Source: Chloroherpetonaceae bacterium (GTDB lineage Bacteria; Bacteroidota; Chlorobiia; Chlorobiales; Thermochlorobacteraceae). From it: 64,000 nucleotides of DNA. A program made the translations under genes and the position numbers. Position 1 is the stretch's first letter. Each line of letters starts with the position of its first letter. Of this stretch, positions 1-9,076 are shown piece after piece. The DNA lies in contig JANRJQ010000010.1 of the NCBI GenBank assembly GCA_033763895.1, forward strand, positions 686,146 through 750,145. Direction: 5' to 3'. The notes below the pieces were generated by a model. It saw nothing but the letters and a program-made list of their open reading frames with translations, was not told the DNA's origin and did no database searches.

Positions 1-700
1 CGGCTTTGTCCTTTGTTTATTAACACTTGGTCTCGGTTTTACCGGTTATTTGCTCCCTTGGAATGAACTCGCATTTTTTGCAACAAAAGTTGGTGTAGAA
101 ACGGCTTCTTACACTGGCCCGCCCGGACAATTTGCAGCTTCAATCTTAAAAGGTGGCGACGAAGTTACCGGCGAAACGCTTACAAGAATGTTCGGATTTC
201 ATGTGGTCCTATTGCCCGGTTTAACGTTATTAGTTCTCTCCGCCCATCTTATTTTGATGCAAACTCTTGGAACTTCAATTCCAATTGGGTATCAAGAAAG
301 AGGGTTAGTTAAAGGTCATGAGCCATTTTTCCCCAATTTCCTATTGAAAGATTTCATTGGTTGGATGCTTGGCTTTGCACTGCTTATTTTCCTTGCAGTA
401 ATGTACCCGTGGGAAATTGGTGTGAAAGCTGATCCACTTGCCGTGACTCCGGTGAATATCAAGCCTGAATGGTATTTTTGGGCTCAGTTTCAACTTCTCA
501 AACAAGTTCCGGGGATAGTCGCTATAGCGTTAATGAGTATCGCTATTCTTGCTTGGGCGTTGATTCCCTTTATCGATAGAAAAGCTTCTCGCGAAGAGAA
601 AAGCCCTGCATTTACCATTTTTGGTGTCCTTACAATTGCATTTTTCTTGGTAGAGTGTTTTATTGTGTATTACGATTATTATCTCAAAGGCTCACATTAA
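1..700 (+). CDS. petB: Cytochrome b of the quinol:cytochrome c oxidoreductase (3' part, 5' end outside window)
   Basis: Membrane subunit of a cytochrome bc/b6f-type complex that oxidises (mena)quinol and carries the two b hemes. The reading frame is open from base 2, so the true start lies upstream; the first visible residues contain [11 protein letters not shown], the end of the helix B/cd1 region. Two heme-ligand histidines occur in FHVVLLP and LSAHLIL, 15 positions apart as in cytochrome b6 rather than 14 as in mitochondrial cytochrome b. The same chain continues into a subunit-IV-like part with the Qo-site motif PEWYFW and further hydrophobic segments, so b6 and subunit IV are one polypeptide, as in Chlorobiota. 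A hairpin terminator follows directly. Family assignment is secure; the N-terminal half cannot be judged. Confidence 0.93.
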   Translation, partial: GFVLCLLTLGLGFTGYLLPWNELAFFATKVGVETASYTGPPGQFAASILKGGDEVTGETLTRMFGFHVVLLPGLTLLVLSAHLILMQTLGTSIPIGYQERGLVKGHEPFFPNFLLKDFIGWMLGFALLIFLAVMYPWEIGVKADPLAVTPVNIKPEWYFWAQFQLLKQVPGIVAIALMSIAILAWALIPFIDRKASREEKSPAFTIFGVLTIAFFLVECFIVYYDYYLKGSH

Positions 701-717
701 AGAAACTGTTTGATTCT

Positions 718-745
718 AAGCCCGAAGCAATTCGGGCTTTTTTTA
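718..745 (+). terminator. Rho-independent terminator after cytochrome b
   Basis: A 9-bp perfect stem (AAGCCCGAA / TTCGGGCTT) with a GCAA loop is followed by a run of T. It lies between the cytochrome b stop and the start of the phosphatase gene, ending only 5 bases before that ATG, so the phosphatase probably depends on readthrough or on a promoter overlapping the end of the cytochrome gene. Confidence 0.85.
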
Positions 746-750
746 TTGAC

Positions 751-1230
751 ATGACTAAAATATTGTTTGTTTGCCTTGGCAATATTTGCCGCTCTCCCTC
801 GGCTGAGGGCGTTTTCCGAAAGAAAGTGCAAAATCGGAGATTAGAGAATCGTTATGTAATCGATAGTGCCGGCACTGCCAATTATCATGAAGGCGAGATG
901 GCTGACCCCAGAAGCATAAATCATGCGGCTCAGAGAGGGTATAATCTTTCTTCGCACCGAGCAAGACAAATCACACCAGAAGATTTTATGAACTTTGATT
1001 GGGTGATTGCAATGGATAAAAATAATTACGAAGGTTTGAAGGCAATCGCCCCTACCCATTTGAAGGGGAAGATTCATCTGATGTGCAGTTTTGTAAAAGA
1101 CTGGAATCCATTACCCGTTTATCAAGAAATTCCTGATCCTTACTATGGGGGAAAGCAAGAATTTGAACTTGTTCTAGATTTATTAGAGGTTAGTACTGAA
1201 AAGTTATTAGACTATTTAGAAGGCAGCTAA
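751..1230 (+). CDS. Low-molecular-weight protein tyrosine phosphatase
   Basis: Cytoplasmic phosphatase that removes phosphate from phosphotyrosine (or is arsenate-reductase-like). The 159-residue chain starts MTKILFVCLGNICRSPSAEG: the CX5R active-site loop (CLGNICRS) sits at residues 8-15, and the general-acid Asp lies in IPDPYYGG near the C terminus, followed by the usual final helix. Length is normal for the family. I chose the ATG at 751 because the open frame extends upstream through the terminator into the cytochrome b gene, which cannot be coding, and because the family begins with this beta strand. No kinase or capsule genes are adjacent, so the substrate is unknown. Confidence 0.9.
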   Translation: MTKILFVCLGNICRSPSAEGVFRKKVQNRRLENRYVIDSAGTANYHEGEMADPRSINHAAQRGYNLSSHRARQITPEDFMNFDWVIAMDKNNYEGLKAIAPTHLKGKIHLMCSFVKDWNPLPVYQEIPDPYYGGKQEFELVLDLLEVSTEKLLDYLEGS

Positions 1231-1307
1231 GACAGTGTTTAGGTTTGGACAAATTCTAATCTTTCTGAAATTAAGTGTTAGGAAAAGAATAAGTGCTACA
1301 TTGAAGC

Positions 1308-1658
1308 ATGAAAAGAAATTCACCAAATACGTATTCTTCGTTCTTGCTTGCAATCTTATTCTTGATGTCAAGCCTCTGTGCAATACTTGATGACACAGGG
1401 TTTGATCATTCCATAAATCAATTCAAAAAGGTTGAGCGCTGTGAATTAACAAACTGCCCGGTTTGTGGAACGCTTTCTGCCTCATCAGAAAATAGTATTG
1501 TTTTCAAAGTAAATCAGGATGGAGAGTATCACTTTGACCCACTTTTCGCGAATACAAAGTACCATTCATTAGAACTTATAAATAATTCCCAATCTTTTCA
1601 CTTTACTTCCAAACAGCCTTCTCTCAATAATCCACAATTTTCTATTCTAAGGGTATAG
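1308..1658 (+). CDS. Small exported Cys/His protein, first gene of the metal efflux operon
   Basis: A 116-residue protein I do not recognise. It starts with a positively charged tip and a hydrophobic segment (about residues 11-26) that looks like a signal peptide. The mature part holds a compact cysteine cluster, CELTNCPVC, plus several histidines in the C-terminal half (YHFD, YHSLE, FHFTS). It lies 42 bases before the outer-membrane channel gene of a CzcCBA-type exporter and in the same direction, so co-transcription is likely. A periplasmic metal-binding or sensing role is inferred from this context and from the Cys/His content only. Small lipoprotein-like proteins in this position are common in Bacteroidota efflux operons. 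Confidence 0.6.
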   Translation: MKRNSPNTYSSFLLAILFLMSSLCAILDDTGFDHSINQFKKVERCELTNCPVCGTLSASSENSIVFKVNQDGEYHFDPLFANTKYHSLELINNSQSFHFTSKQPSLNNPQFSILRV

Positions 1659-1700
1659 TGCATTGATTTTTTTGACTTTACAAACCAAAAAAATCTTACA

Positions 1701-2945
1701 ATGCTCATTATTTATTTCTTCTTTCTACAATTTTTTATTCCTCAACCGCAGGAGGATTCGATATCGGTATCGCAAGCCGTATCGCAGGCGATTTCGCGAA
1801 GCTTATCATTAAAGCAGCAGACGGCATACTTAAAAGCAGGCTTTTATCAATCGCTTCAAGATGTCAGTCCCGATAAACCTACCGTATCATTTTATACAGA
1901 GGAAATGCTGAACGGGCCAAACGAGATTCAAAGTGTGAATCGTTGGCAGATTTCTCAAAAGTTTGAATTTCCGTTGGTATATCTCGCAAAAATCAATCGA
2001 CTTGACCATCTTTCGAATGCAATGGATTATGAGTTGGAAGAAATGAAGGTGGGGTTAGCCTTTCAAGTCAGAGTTTTGTATTGGGAGGTAAAGTTAAGGG
2101 AGAGTTTGCTTCAAATTTCTCGTGAAGGTTTAGAAATGGCTGAGTCATTTCAGAAAAGTACAGAAAAGCTATTCGAATTTGGAGAAGTAAGCAAACTTCA
2201 GGCTCTGCGAGCAAAGATAGAGGTTGAGAAAGCCAAGAGTAAATTGTTTGATGCACAAAAGTCTTTGGAAAGCATTCAATTTCAGTTTTTAATTGTTGTA
2301 GGCGATTCCTTAAAAAAACAATTGACTGATAGTTTTCAAAATGCAATCCCGAACCTAAAGCTAACGGACCTTTTGAGATTTGGAGAAACTTTTCATCCAA
2401 AAAGTAAAAAGTTAGAATCGAAAAAACTCGCTGCTTCTGAATTAAAGTCGGCAGCGGTTTTCTCTCTTTTCCCTTCAATTTCATTTTCATATTTCAGTCA
2501 AAAATTTACGCCTTCCGATAATACGTCGCAGCGATTTGCTGGTGGCGAAGTATCCCTTTCATTTCCGCTTTGGGCTTGGCTTGGGGATAGAGGTTCGATA
2601 GGTGAAAAAAGTAATGTAGAAGATGCATTAAGGTACGAGTATGAGTATTGGAGAGAGATTCAGCAAAAACAAATTACTAGCTCATTTAAGCAGTATGAGA
2701 TTAATCGAACTCAGCTTCTTGAAATGCAAAGCTTATTGATTCCGGCTTCGGAGGAAGGGTTTCGCTTGGCCATCAGTAAATATGAAAAGGGTGAAATTGG
2801 ATACTTAGAGTTGCTCGATTCACGAAGTGTTGTGTTGGAATCGAAAGAGTTACTCGTGACTAAGCAATTTGAGGTAATGAAATCTTATGCAGAGTTATTG
2901 AAATCCATAGGAAAAATTGAGGAGGAGATCAATGAGAACAAGTAA
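1701..2945 (+). CDS. czcC: TolC-family outer membrane efflux channel (CzcC/CusC-like)
   Basis: Outer-membrane exit duct of a tripartite heavy-metal RND exporter. The 414-residue protein has a short hydrophobic signal sequence, then two outer-membrane-efflux repeats: long alpha-helical stretches rich in Glu, Lys and Gln (about 100-215 and 300-410) and barrel-like strands with aromatic residues. It resembles the CzcC/CusC branch in length and in its position before the adaptor. The N-terminal mature region is oddly repetitive (SVSQAVSQAISRS). Its last 14 bases overlap the start of the adaptor gene, showing tight translational coupling. The gene symbol is by analogy. Confidence 0.85.
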   Translation: MLIIYFFFLQFFIPQPQEDSISVSQAVSQAISRSLSLKQQTAYLKAGFYQSLQDVSPDKPTVSFYTEEMLNGPNEIQSVNRWQISQKFEFPLVYLAKINRLDHLSNAMDYELEEMKVGLAFQVRVLYWEVKLRESLLQISREGLEMAESFQKSTEKLFEFGEVSKLQALRAKIEVEKAKSKLFDAQKSLESIQFQFLIVVGDSLKKQLTDSFQNAIPNLKLTDLLRFGETFHPKSKKLESKKLAASELKSAAVFSLFPSISFSYFSQKFTPSDNTSQRFAGGEVSLSFPLWAWLGDRGSIGEKSNVEDALRYEYEYWREIQQKQITSSFKQYEINRTQLLEMQSLLIPASEEGFRLAISKYEKGEIGYLELLDSRSVVLESKELLVTKQFEVMKSYAELLKSIGKIEEEINENK

Positions 2946-4110
2946 AATAGCGGGGTTGATGCTCATCATTATCGCAACTTCATGCGGTAAAAATTCTGAG
3001 CAGAAGTTGGTTCGAGAGAGTAATGGCCGGGGAAAAAATGAAAGCAGTGCAATTACCGTGGTTTATCCGATTCATCAACAGAAAGTGAATCCAATAGAAC
3101 TGAAATCAATCGAAAAGTTTATTCCCAGTTTTGAGATAACCATTCCTTGCGATCTTATTGCTGCTCCAAATCAAGAAGCAATGGTGGGTTCTCTTGTAAA
3201 TGGTAGAGTGAAATCGGTAATGGTCAATGAAAATGATTTTGTAAGGGCAGGTCAAATTTTGGCATATATCGAAGGAGCTGAAATTGGGGAAGTTGTTGCT
3301 GAGTATTTGCAAAGAGCGGCAGAAATCAAGGTGGCAAAGATTGAAAAGGAGAGAAGCATTGCGTTGTTTAAGGAAAAAATTATCTCCGAAAAATTGTATT
3401 TGGAAAGTGAGAAAACCTTTGCGATTGCTGAAGCAAAAATGAAAGCGAGTAAAAGCAGATGTTTATCGATAGGCTTTACAGAAGAGGATTTGGAGGGGTT
3501 TGTTACTGACAAAACCAACACTGTATTTCACCTGCCGATTCGAAGCAAAATTACTGGACTTGTTGCAAAAAGAAATGCGGTTCTTGGTCAGGCGTTGGAT
3601 AGCAAAGAAACACTTTTTCAGATAATCAATCTTTCAACATTAGTTGCAAAGGGATATGTCTATGAACCTGATTTTGGAAAAGTGAAAGTGGGTCAAGCGG
3701 TGAAAGTAAAATTAGGGGCTTATCATCAAGAAGATTTTAGTTCCTCGATAGATGCCATTGGAACGGTTGTTGATGAATCGATTCACGCGCTTCCTATTCG
3801 AGCAACAATTCGAAACCCAAACGCAAAGCTCAAGCCTGCAATGCACGGAGAGATGATCGTTTACGCAAAAGGAGAGCAGCCTGTACTTCAATTACCAAAA
3901 GAATGTTTAGGTATTGAAGGGAAAGAAAGTTTTTGTTTTCTGGCTTTAAATGATAGCACTTTTCAATATCAAAGAGTAAAAGTTATAGGCCAAAACGCTG
4001 AATTTGTATCGATCGAATCTGATATACAGGTTGGTGCGAAAGCAGTAAGTAAAGGAGTATTTCAGCTAAAAGCTGCAATGAAGTCTAAAGATATTCGGGA
4101 GGATGAATAA
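2932..4110 (+). CDS. czcB: RND efflux periplasmic adaptor (CzcB/CusB-like lipoprotein)
   Basis: Membrane-fusion protein linking the inner-membrane pump to the outer-membrane channel. The 392-residue chain starts with a lipoprotein signal (MRTSKIAGLMLIIIATSC; lipobox ATSC). The biotinyl-lipoyl-like halves follow: VNGRVKSVMVNENDFVRAGQ near residue 90 and IRSKITGLVAKRNAVLGQ near 205, separated by an alpha-helical hairpin, with a beta-barrel domain after them. The ATG at 2932 is preferred over an upstream TTG because a purine-rich GAGGAGGA site sits just before it and it gives a clean lipoprotein signal. The stop shares one base with the pump gene (TAATG). Confidence 0.88.
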   Translation: MRTSKIAGLMLIIIATSCGKNSEQKLVRESNGRGKNESSAITVVYPIHQQKVNPIELKSIEKFIPSFEITIPCDLIAAPNQEAMVGSLVNGRVKSVMVNENDFVRAGQILAYIEGAEIGEVVAEYLQRAAEIKVAKIEKERSIALFKEKIISEKLYLESEKTFAIAEAKMKASKSRCLSIGFTEEDLEGFVTDKTNTVFHLPIRSKITGLVAKRNAVLGQALDSKETLFQIINLSTLVAKGYVYEPDFGKVKVGQAVKVKLGAYHQEDFSSSIDAIGTVVDESIHALPIRATIRNPNAKLKPAMHGEMIVYAKGEQPVLQLPKECLGIEGKESFCFLALNDSTFQYQRVKVIGQNAEFVSIESDIQVGAKAVSKGVFQLKAAMKSKDIREDE

Positions 4111-7100
4111 TGCTTGAAAAAATTATTCGATTCTCGTTAACAGAAAGGCTAATGACTTCACTTATCATTCTTGCGCTGAGCGGATATGGCATTTACTCCC
4201 TTAACCATATTCCGATTGATTCGTTACCGGATGTGACGAATAATCAAGTACAGATAATCACACAGGTCAAGGGGCTTTCTCCTGAGGAGGTTGAAAAATT
4301 GGTCACTTTTCCACTTGAGATTAGTTTGAATGGAATGTTGAAAACAGAGGAGATTCGATCGGTATCAAAATTTGGTTTATCGGTTATCACGGTTGTTTTC
4401 AAGGATGAGGTTGATAAGTACTTTGCCCGACAAATGGTATCGGAGCGAATTCTTCATGCAAAATCACTCTTGCCTCCCGAAGCTGACCAACCGATAATGG
4501 GGCCTTTATCTTCTGCACTGGGTGAAATCTATCAATATGAGATAAAGGGCGAAGGTAAAACTTTGTATGAATTGAGAAGCATTCAAGATTACTTCATTAA
4601 ACCGATTCTAAAAAATGTTGAGGGAGTAACCGAGGTCAATTCTTTTGGTGGTTATGTTTTGCAGTTTCAGATTGTTGTCAATCCCGCAAAGTTGAGATCT
4701 TATGGCGTGTCTTTAGATCAGGTTTTTAGGGCAGTTGAAAAGAACAATTCATTTATCTCAGGCAATTTTCTTGATCTCAATGATGAGCAATTTATTATTC
4801 GAGGTTTAGGTCAAACAAAATCTCTTCAAGAATTGGGTTTAATTGCTGTGGGTGAAAATCAGAATGTACCCATTTTGTTAAAAGACATTGCTGAAATAAA
4901 AAATGGTGAAGAACTAAGACAGGGCGCTGTGACCCGAGATTCAAGAGGAGAGGTTGTTACTGGAATTGTTATGATGAGAAGGGGTGAAAATTCGAGAGAA
5001 GTTATTGAAAGACTCCACAAAAAAGTACAAGAATTAAATCAGCAGTTGAAATTACAAGGGATCTTGGTAGAATCATTTTATGACCAAACGAATCTTGTCA
5101 GGCGAACCCTGAAAACGGTAATTACCAATTTAACCGAGGGTGGACTGTTGGTGGTTCTTGTTTTGGTTGCGTTGGTTGGGAATTTAAGAGCGGCACTTAT
5201 TGTAGCCTCAGTGATACCGGTTTCAATGCTCTTTACATTTATTGGTATGAAATGGGCTGGGCTTTCTGCAAATCTGATGTCTCTTGGGGCAATAGACTTT
5301 GGGATGGTGGTTGATGGCTCGGTTGTCGTTATGGAAAATATCGTTCGAAAAGTGCATCACCACCCTAATGATGAAAGAAGACATATCATTTTTGAATCTG
5401 TGAAAGAAGTTGCTCGACCAATCTTTTTTGGGGTGCTGATTATCATCGCGGTTTATATCCCTATACTCTCTCTACAAGGAATGGAAGGAAAACTATTCTC
5501 TCCAATGGCGTATGCAGTTGGGTTTGCTGTTTTTGGGTCGTTATTTCTTGCACTTACCTACATCCCACTTCTTTCAAGCATTTTTTTGAATGGAAAAGTA
5601 AGTGAATTCAGAAATAAAGCACTCGAATCTGTTACAGCTTTTTATGGAATGAGTTTGAAAAAGGTATTTCAGTTTCACAAAGCAACACTCGCCGCTGCGT
5701 TGTTGCTATTGGCTTTTTCAATCTTTTTACTTTCAAGAATGGGTGGGGAGTTCATTCCTGAATTAGACGAAGGTAATTTACTTCTTGAAATAAAGCGTCT
5801 TCCTTCAATCTCACTAAAAGAAAGTGTTGCTCAAGCCGCTCGATTGGAAACAATCATAAAAGAATTCCCTGAAGTGAAAACGGTTGTTAGCAAAACCGGT
5901 AGGCCAGATATAGCCACTGATTTTATGGGTGTTCATGAAACAGACATGTTTGTGATTTTACATCCAATGGAGGAATGGAAATCAAAGTTCAGTAAGGCTC
6001 AGCTTGTAGAGGCAATTTCAACGAGAATAGAGCCATACTCAGGAGGAATGTATATCAATTTTTCCCAACCGATTCAAATGCGTGTTAATGAACTGATTTC
6101 GGGTGCGAAAGGGGATATTGCGATAAAGATTTTTGGAGAAGATTTCGAAAAACTCAAACAAATTTCTTTTCAAATCGAATCTCTTGCAAAAACAATACAA
6201 GGAACTGAGAACATCCTCATCGAACAAGTTTCGGGGCAACCTTATATGAATATTACATTCAATCGAGATGAAATGGCACGCTTTGGTGTAACGATTGAAG
6301 AACTCCAACGGCTTATTGAAACAGGCGTTGCAGGAAAGAGTGCAACGGAAGTTATTGATGGCCCAAAACGCATTGGCGTATTCGTAAGATTGACTGAGAA
6401 TGCTCGAAATAGTTCAGAAACCATTGGAAACATAATGGTTCCACTTGGAAAGGAAGGGAAATCGCTCCCGCTGAAGCAATTTGTGAATTTCCAATTCATT
6501 GAAGGCCCGGCACAAATAAGTCATGAAACCGCAATGCGCCGGATGATGCTGGAGATCAATCTCAAAGACCGTGATATTGTCAGTTATGTGGCTGAATTGG
6601 AAAAAAAGATTGCTGAGAATGTTCCTTTAGAGACAGGCTATTTTATTTCTTATGGAGGACAATTTGAAAATCAGGCACGGGCAACCTCGCGGCTTATGAT
6701 TGTCGTACCCCTTTCAATACTCTTAATCATGATTTTACTCTACTTTAACTTTAAGAATTTAGGGTATGTTTTTTTGGTTCTTGCAAATCTTCCTTTTGCA
6801 ATCATAGGGGGTGTTTTTGCTTTATGGATTAGGTCATATCCCATCTCGGTTACAGCAATAATTGGATTTATCGCTTTATTTGGTGTCGCGGTTCTAAACG
6901 GAGTGGTTTTGGTTTCTTACCTGATACAAAAAAATGAACATCGCGATGAACCGTTAGATCGGGTAATTATCAATGCTTGTAAAGTAAGGTTGAGACCTGT
7001 ATTAACCACTGCCCTTGTTGCAAGTTTAGGGTTTATACCGATGGCGGTTTCAAATGGTGCAGGGGCGGAAGTTCAAAAGCCTTTGGCGACCGTTGTTATT

Positions 7101-7211
7101 GGCGGATTAATCAGTTCAACGCTATTAACACTCTATGTTCTTCCAATCTTTTACCGATGGTATGAAAACAAAAAAGGTTCTGCCAATTCACCGGAGCTTA
7201 CATTGGAATGA
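4110..7211 (+). CDS. czcA: Heavy-metal efflux RND permease (CzcA family)
   Basis: Inner-membrane proton-driven pump that exports divalent metal ions. At 1033 residues it has full family length. It starts with the canonical first transmembrane helix and the IDSLPDVTNNQVQI porter-domain strand, and has the second permease half at about 540-1020. The transmembrane helix IV motif DFGMVVDGSVVVMEN carries D396, D402 and E409, the charged pattern of the Zn/Co/Cd/Ni (CzcA-type) branch; the monovalent Cu/Ag CusA branch has fewer acidic residues there. Divalent substrate specificity is therefore inferred. It is last in the operon, and its stop lies only 5 bases from the convergent pstA stop with no hairpin between. 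Confidence 0.93.
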   Translation: MLEKIIRFSLTERLMTSLIILALSGYGIYSLNHIPIDSLPDVTNNQVQIITQVKGLSPEEVEKLVTFPLEISLNGMLKTEEIRSVSKFGLSVITVVFKDEVDKYFARQMVSERILHAKSLLPPEADQPIMGPLSSALGEIYQYEIKGEGKTLYELRSIQDYFIKPILKNVEGVTEVNSFGGYVLQFQIVVNPAKLRSYGVSLDQVFRAVEKNNSFISGNFLDLNDEQFIIRGLGQTKSLQELGLIAVGENQNVPILLKDIAEIKNGEELRQGAVTRDSRGEVVTGIVMMRRGENSREVIERLHKKVQELNQQLKLQGILVESFYDQTNLVRRTLKTVITNLTEGGLLVVLVLVALVGNLRAALIVASVIPVSMLFTFIGMKWAGLSANLMSLGAIDFGMVVDGSVVVMENIVRKVHHHPNDERRHIIFESVKEVARPIFFGVLIIIAVYIPILSLQGMEGKLFSPMAYAVGFAVFGSLFLALTYIPLLSSIFLNGKVSEFRNKALESVTAFYGMSLKKVFQFHKATLAAALLLLAFSIFLLSRMGGEFIPELDEGNLLLEIKRLPSISLKESVAQAARLETIIKEFPEVKTVVSKTGRPDIATDFMGVHETDMFVILHPMEEWKSKFSKAQLVEAISTRIEPYSGGMYINFSQPIQMRVNELISGAKGDIAIKIFGEDFEKLKQISFQIESLAKTIQGTENILIEQVSGQPYMNITFNRDEMARFGVTIEELQRLIETGVAGKSATEVIDGPKRIGVFVRLTENARNSSETIGNIMVPLGKEGKSLPLKQFVNFQFIEGPAQISHETAMRRMMLEINLKDRDIVSYVAELEKKIAENVPLETGYFISYGGQFENQARATSRLMIVVPLSILLIMILLYFNFKNLGYVFLVLANLPFAIIGGVFALWIRSYPISVTAIIGFIALFGVAVLNGVVLVSYLIQKNEHRDEPLDRVIINACKVRLRPVLTTALVASLGFIPMAVSNGAGAEVQKPLATVVIGGLISSTLLTLYVLPIFYRWYENKKGSANSPELTLE

Positions 7212-7216
7212 ATAGC

Positions 7217-8122
7217 TTATGCGCGAATCAATTTCTTTCTGAATTGATATCGTATAAAGATTGCTGAAATATTGAGTGTAAAAGTTATGGCGAGTAAGAC
7301 GAGAGTGGTTGCATATTGCAATGGCAATGTTGCAGCTACATCAACCGATTGAGTGGAAAGAACATACAGATGATATCCTAAGTGCATAAACTGATCATCC
7401 AAAGAGTTTGGTAGTTTTGGCAAAAAGAAAGCGGCCCCAGTGAACAATAACGGTGCGACTTCGCCCGCACCTCGGCTAACGGCTAAAATGGCACCGGTGA
7501 GAATTCCGCCGGTTGCATTAGGAAGCACTGCGTTTTTTACAGTTTGCCATTTTGTTGCTCCTAATGCAAGTGAGGCTTCACGATATTCCCGTGGCACATT
7601 CCGCAACGCTTCTTCAACAGAAACAATAACGACAGGTAAGGTCAATACGGCAAGTGTCATTGCTGCCCAAAGTATGGAAGGACGACCGTAAATTGGACTT
7701 TCTGAATTACCTGTGACTGAGTCAATTCCCGTCCCTAAAAATTGAACGAAAAAACCTAATCCGAAAAGACCAAAAACTATCGAAGGAACACTTGCGAGAT
7801 TGTTCACAGCAAATCGAATAATTCGAGCAAGTTTGGATGATTGTGAAGTGTATTCAGAAAGATAAATGGCTGTGACAGTTCCAATGGGAACACCAACAAG
7901 TGTCATGATGATAACCAAGTAAACCGTTCCAACAATGGCTGGAAAAATACCTCCGGCAGTCATACCGTTTTTGGGTGGCATAGTAAGAAATTCCCAAGTT
8001 ACTTTACCAATCCCGCCAAGTGTGATATCGATGGTCATCACAATCATCATGAGTAAAATCAAAATGATTGAAAACCCCGTGGAACCCGTATATAGAATCC
8101 CTTTAAACTGTTTTGAAGTCAT
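7217..8122 (-). CDS. pstA: Phosphate ABC transporter permease PstA
   Basis: Inner-membrane permease subunit of the high-affinity phosphate importer. The 301-residue protein has six hydrophobic helices and the typical permease EAA loop (about residues 180-200, EALRNVPREYREASLALGA) that contacts the ATPase, followed by TKWQTVKNAVLPNATGGI. It begins 5 bases after the pstC stop, so the two are translated together. In most genomes pstB and phoU follow; here the next gene is the convergent czcA, so the ATPase must be encoded elsewhere. Family identity is very secure. Confidence 0.95.
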   Translation of the reverse strand: MTSKQFKGILYTGSTGFSIILILLMMIVMTIDITLGGIGKVTWEFLTMPPKNGMTAGGIFPAIVGTVYLVIIMTLVGVPIGTVTAIYLSEYTSQSSKLARIIRFAVNNLASVPSIVFGLFGLGFFVQFLGTGIDSVTGNSESPIYGRPSILWAAMTLAVLTLPVVIVSVEEALRNVPREYREASLALGATKWQTVKNAVLPNATGGILTGAILAVSRGAGEVAPLLFTGAAFFLPKLPNSLDDQFMHLGYHLYVLSTQSVDVAATLPLQYATTLVLLAITFTLNISAIFIRYQFRKKLIRA

Positions 8123-8127
8123 GACGA

Positions 8128-9048
8128 TTAATCACCCTTTAAGCGTTTCATCAACCGTTCTTTAACATAAAACTCGGCAACGAGATTGATGATGAACGCA
8201 AATACAAAAAGAAAAGTACCGATGAGGAAGAGCACATTATAATGAGGATCACCGAAGACAACCTCTGCCATTTCCGCGCCAATAGTTGCTGTCAAGGTTC
8301 TTGTTGAATCGAAAAAACTAAATGAACTGATTGTCGCGTTACCTGTCGCCATTAACACAATAAGCGTTTCGCCAAAAGCTCTTCCGAGACCTAACAAACC
8401 GCCTGCAAAAATTCCGGGATAAGCTGCTGGAAGAACCACATAAAATGTGGTTTCCCAACTTGTTGCCCCAAGCCCGTAGCTGGCTTCTTTCATTGAATGT
8501 GGGATTGCCGATAGGGCTTCTTCTGAAATGGTGAAAATTATGGGTATAGCGGTAAGTGAAATGGCGATTCCGCCAACAAATGCGTTTAATCGAGATTGGG
8601 CTCCAAAAACACTTTGCACCCAAGAAGCTATTGTGACCAAAGCAAAGAACCCAATAACAACAGAAGGAAAACCAGCAAGCAATTCTACAACAGGTTTAAC
8701 CACTTCTCGAACATTATTGGGAGCAAAACATGAGGTATAAATTGCCGCAAGGATTCCAATTGGCAATGCAATAAACATTGCAATGATGGTGGTTTTTATA
8801 GTTCCTATGAAAAGTGGGAGCAGTCCATATTTGGGTTGGTCGGAGACGGGTTGCCAATTGAAACCTAACAATGTTGGCCAAACATCGTTTCGAACCTCTT
8901 CTGAAAATAATACATCCTTTGCCTCACGGAAAGTGAAGAATAGGATTAAGAAGATAATGGCGATAGCAAAAGCGGAAACCGCGGTGATAAGTCCGGTCGC
9001 AGTTTTATCAACCAAAAAGGCACCGGTTGGTCGATTACCTGAAATCAT
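8128..9048 (-). CDS. pstC: Phosphate ABC transporter permease PstC
   Basis: Second permease subunit of the phosphate importer, forming a heterodimer with PstA. It has 306 residues, a first transmembrane helix at about 17-41, a periplasmic segment, and the EAA loop SEEALSAIPHSMKEASYGLGA in the second half, followed by TSWETTFYVVLPAAYPGI. Sequence and length agree with PstC. It lies 28 bases after pstS and 5 before pstA in one minus-strand operon. Confidence 0.95.
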   Translation of the reverse strand: MISGNRPTGAFLVDKTATGLITAVSAFAIAIIFLILFFTFREAKDVLFSEEVRNDVWPTLLGFNWQPVSDQPKYGLLPLFIGTIKTTIIAMFIALPIGILAAIYTSCFAPNNVREVVKPVVELLAGFPSVVIGFFALVTIASWVQSVFGAQSRLNAFVGGIAISLTAIPIIFTISEEALSAIPHSMKEASYGLGATSWETTFYVVLPAAYPGIFAGGLLGLGRAFGETLIVLMATGNATISSFSFFDSTRTLTATIGAEMAEVVFGDPHYNVLFLIGTFLFVFAFIINLVAEFYVKERLMKRLKGD

Positions 9049-9076
9049 TGATCTATATAGCGTTAAAGAAAAACTA

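Noticed and set aside
1231-1307. Operator repeat AGTGTTTAGG / AGTGTTAGG before the metal efflux operon
   Set aside because: The copies differ by a base gap and are short; too weak to call a regulatory site.
2068-2490. 140-codon minus-strand frame under the efflux channel gene
   Set aside because: Antisense to the coding TolC-family gene.
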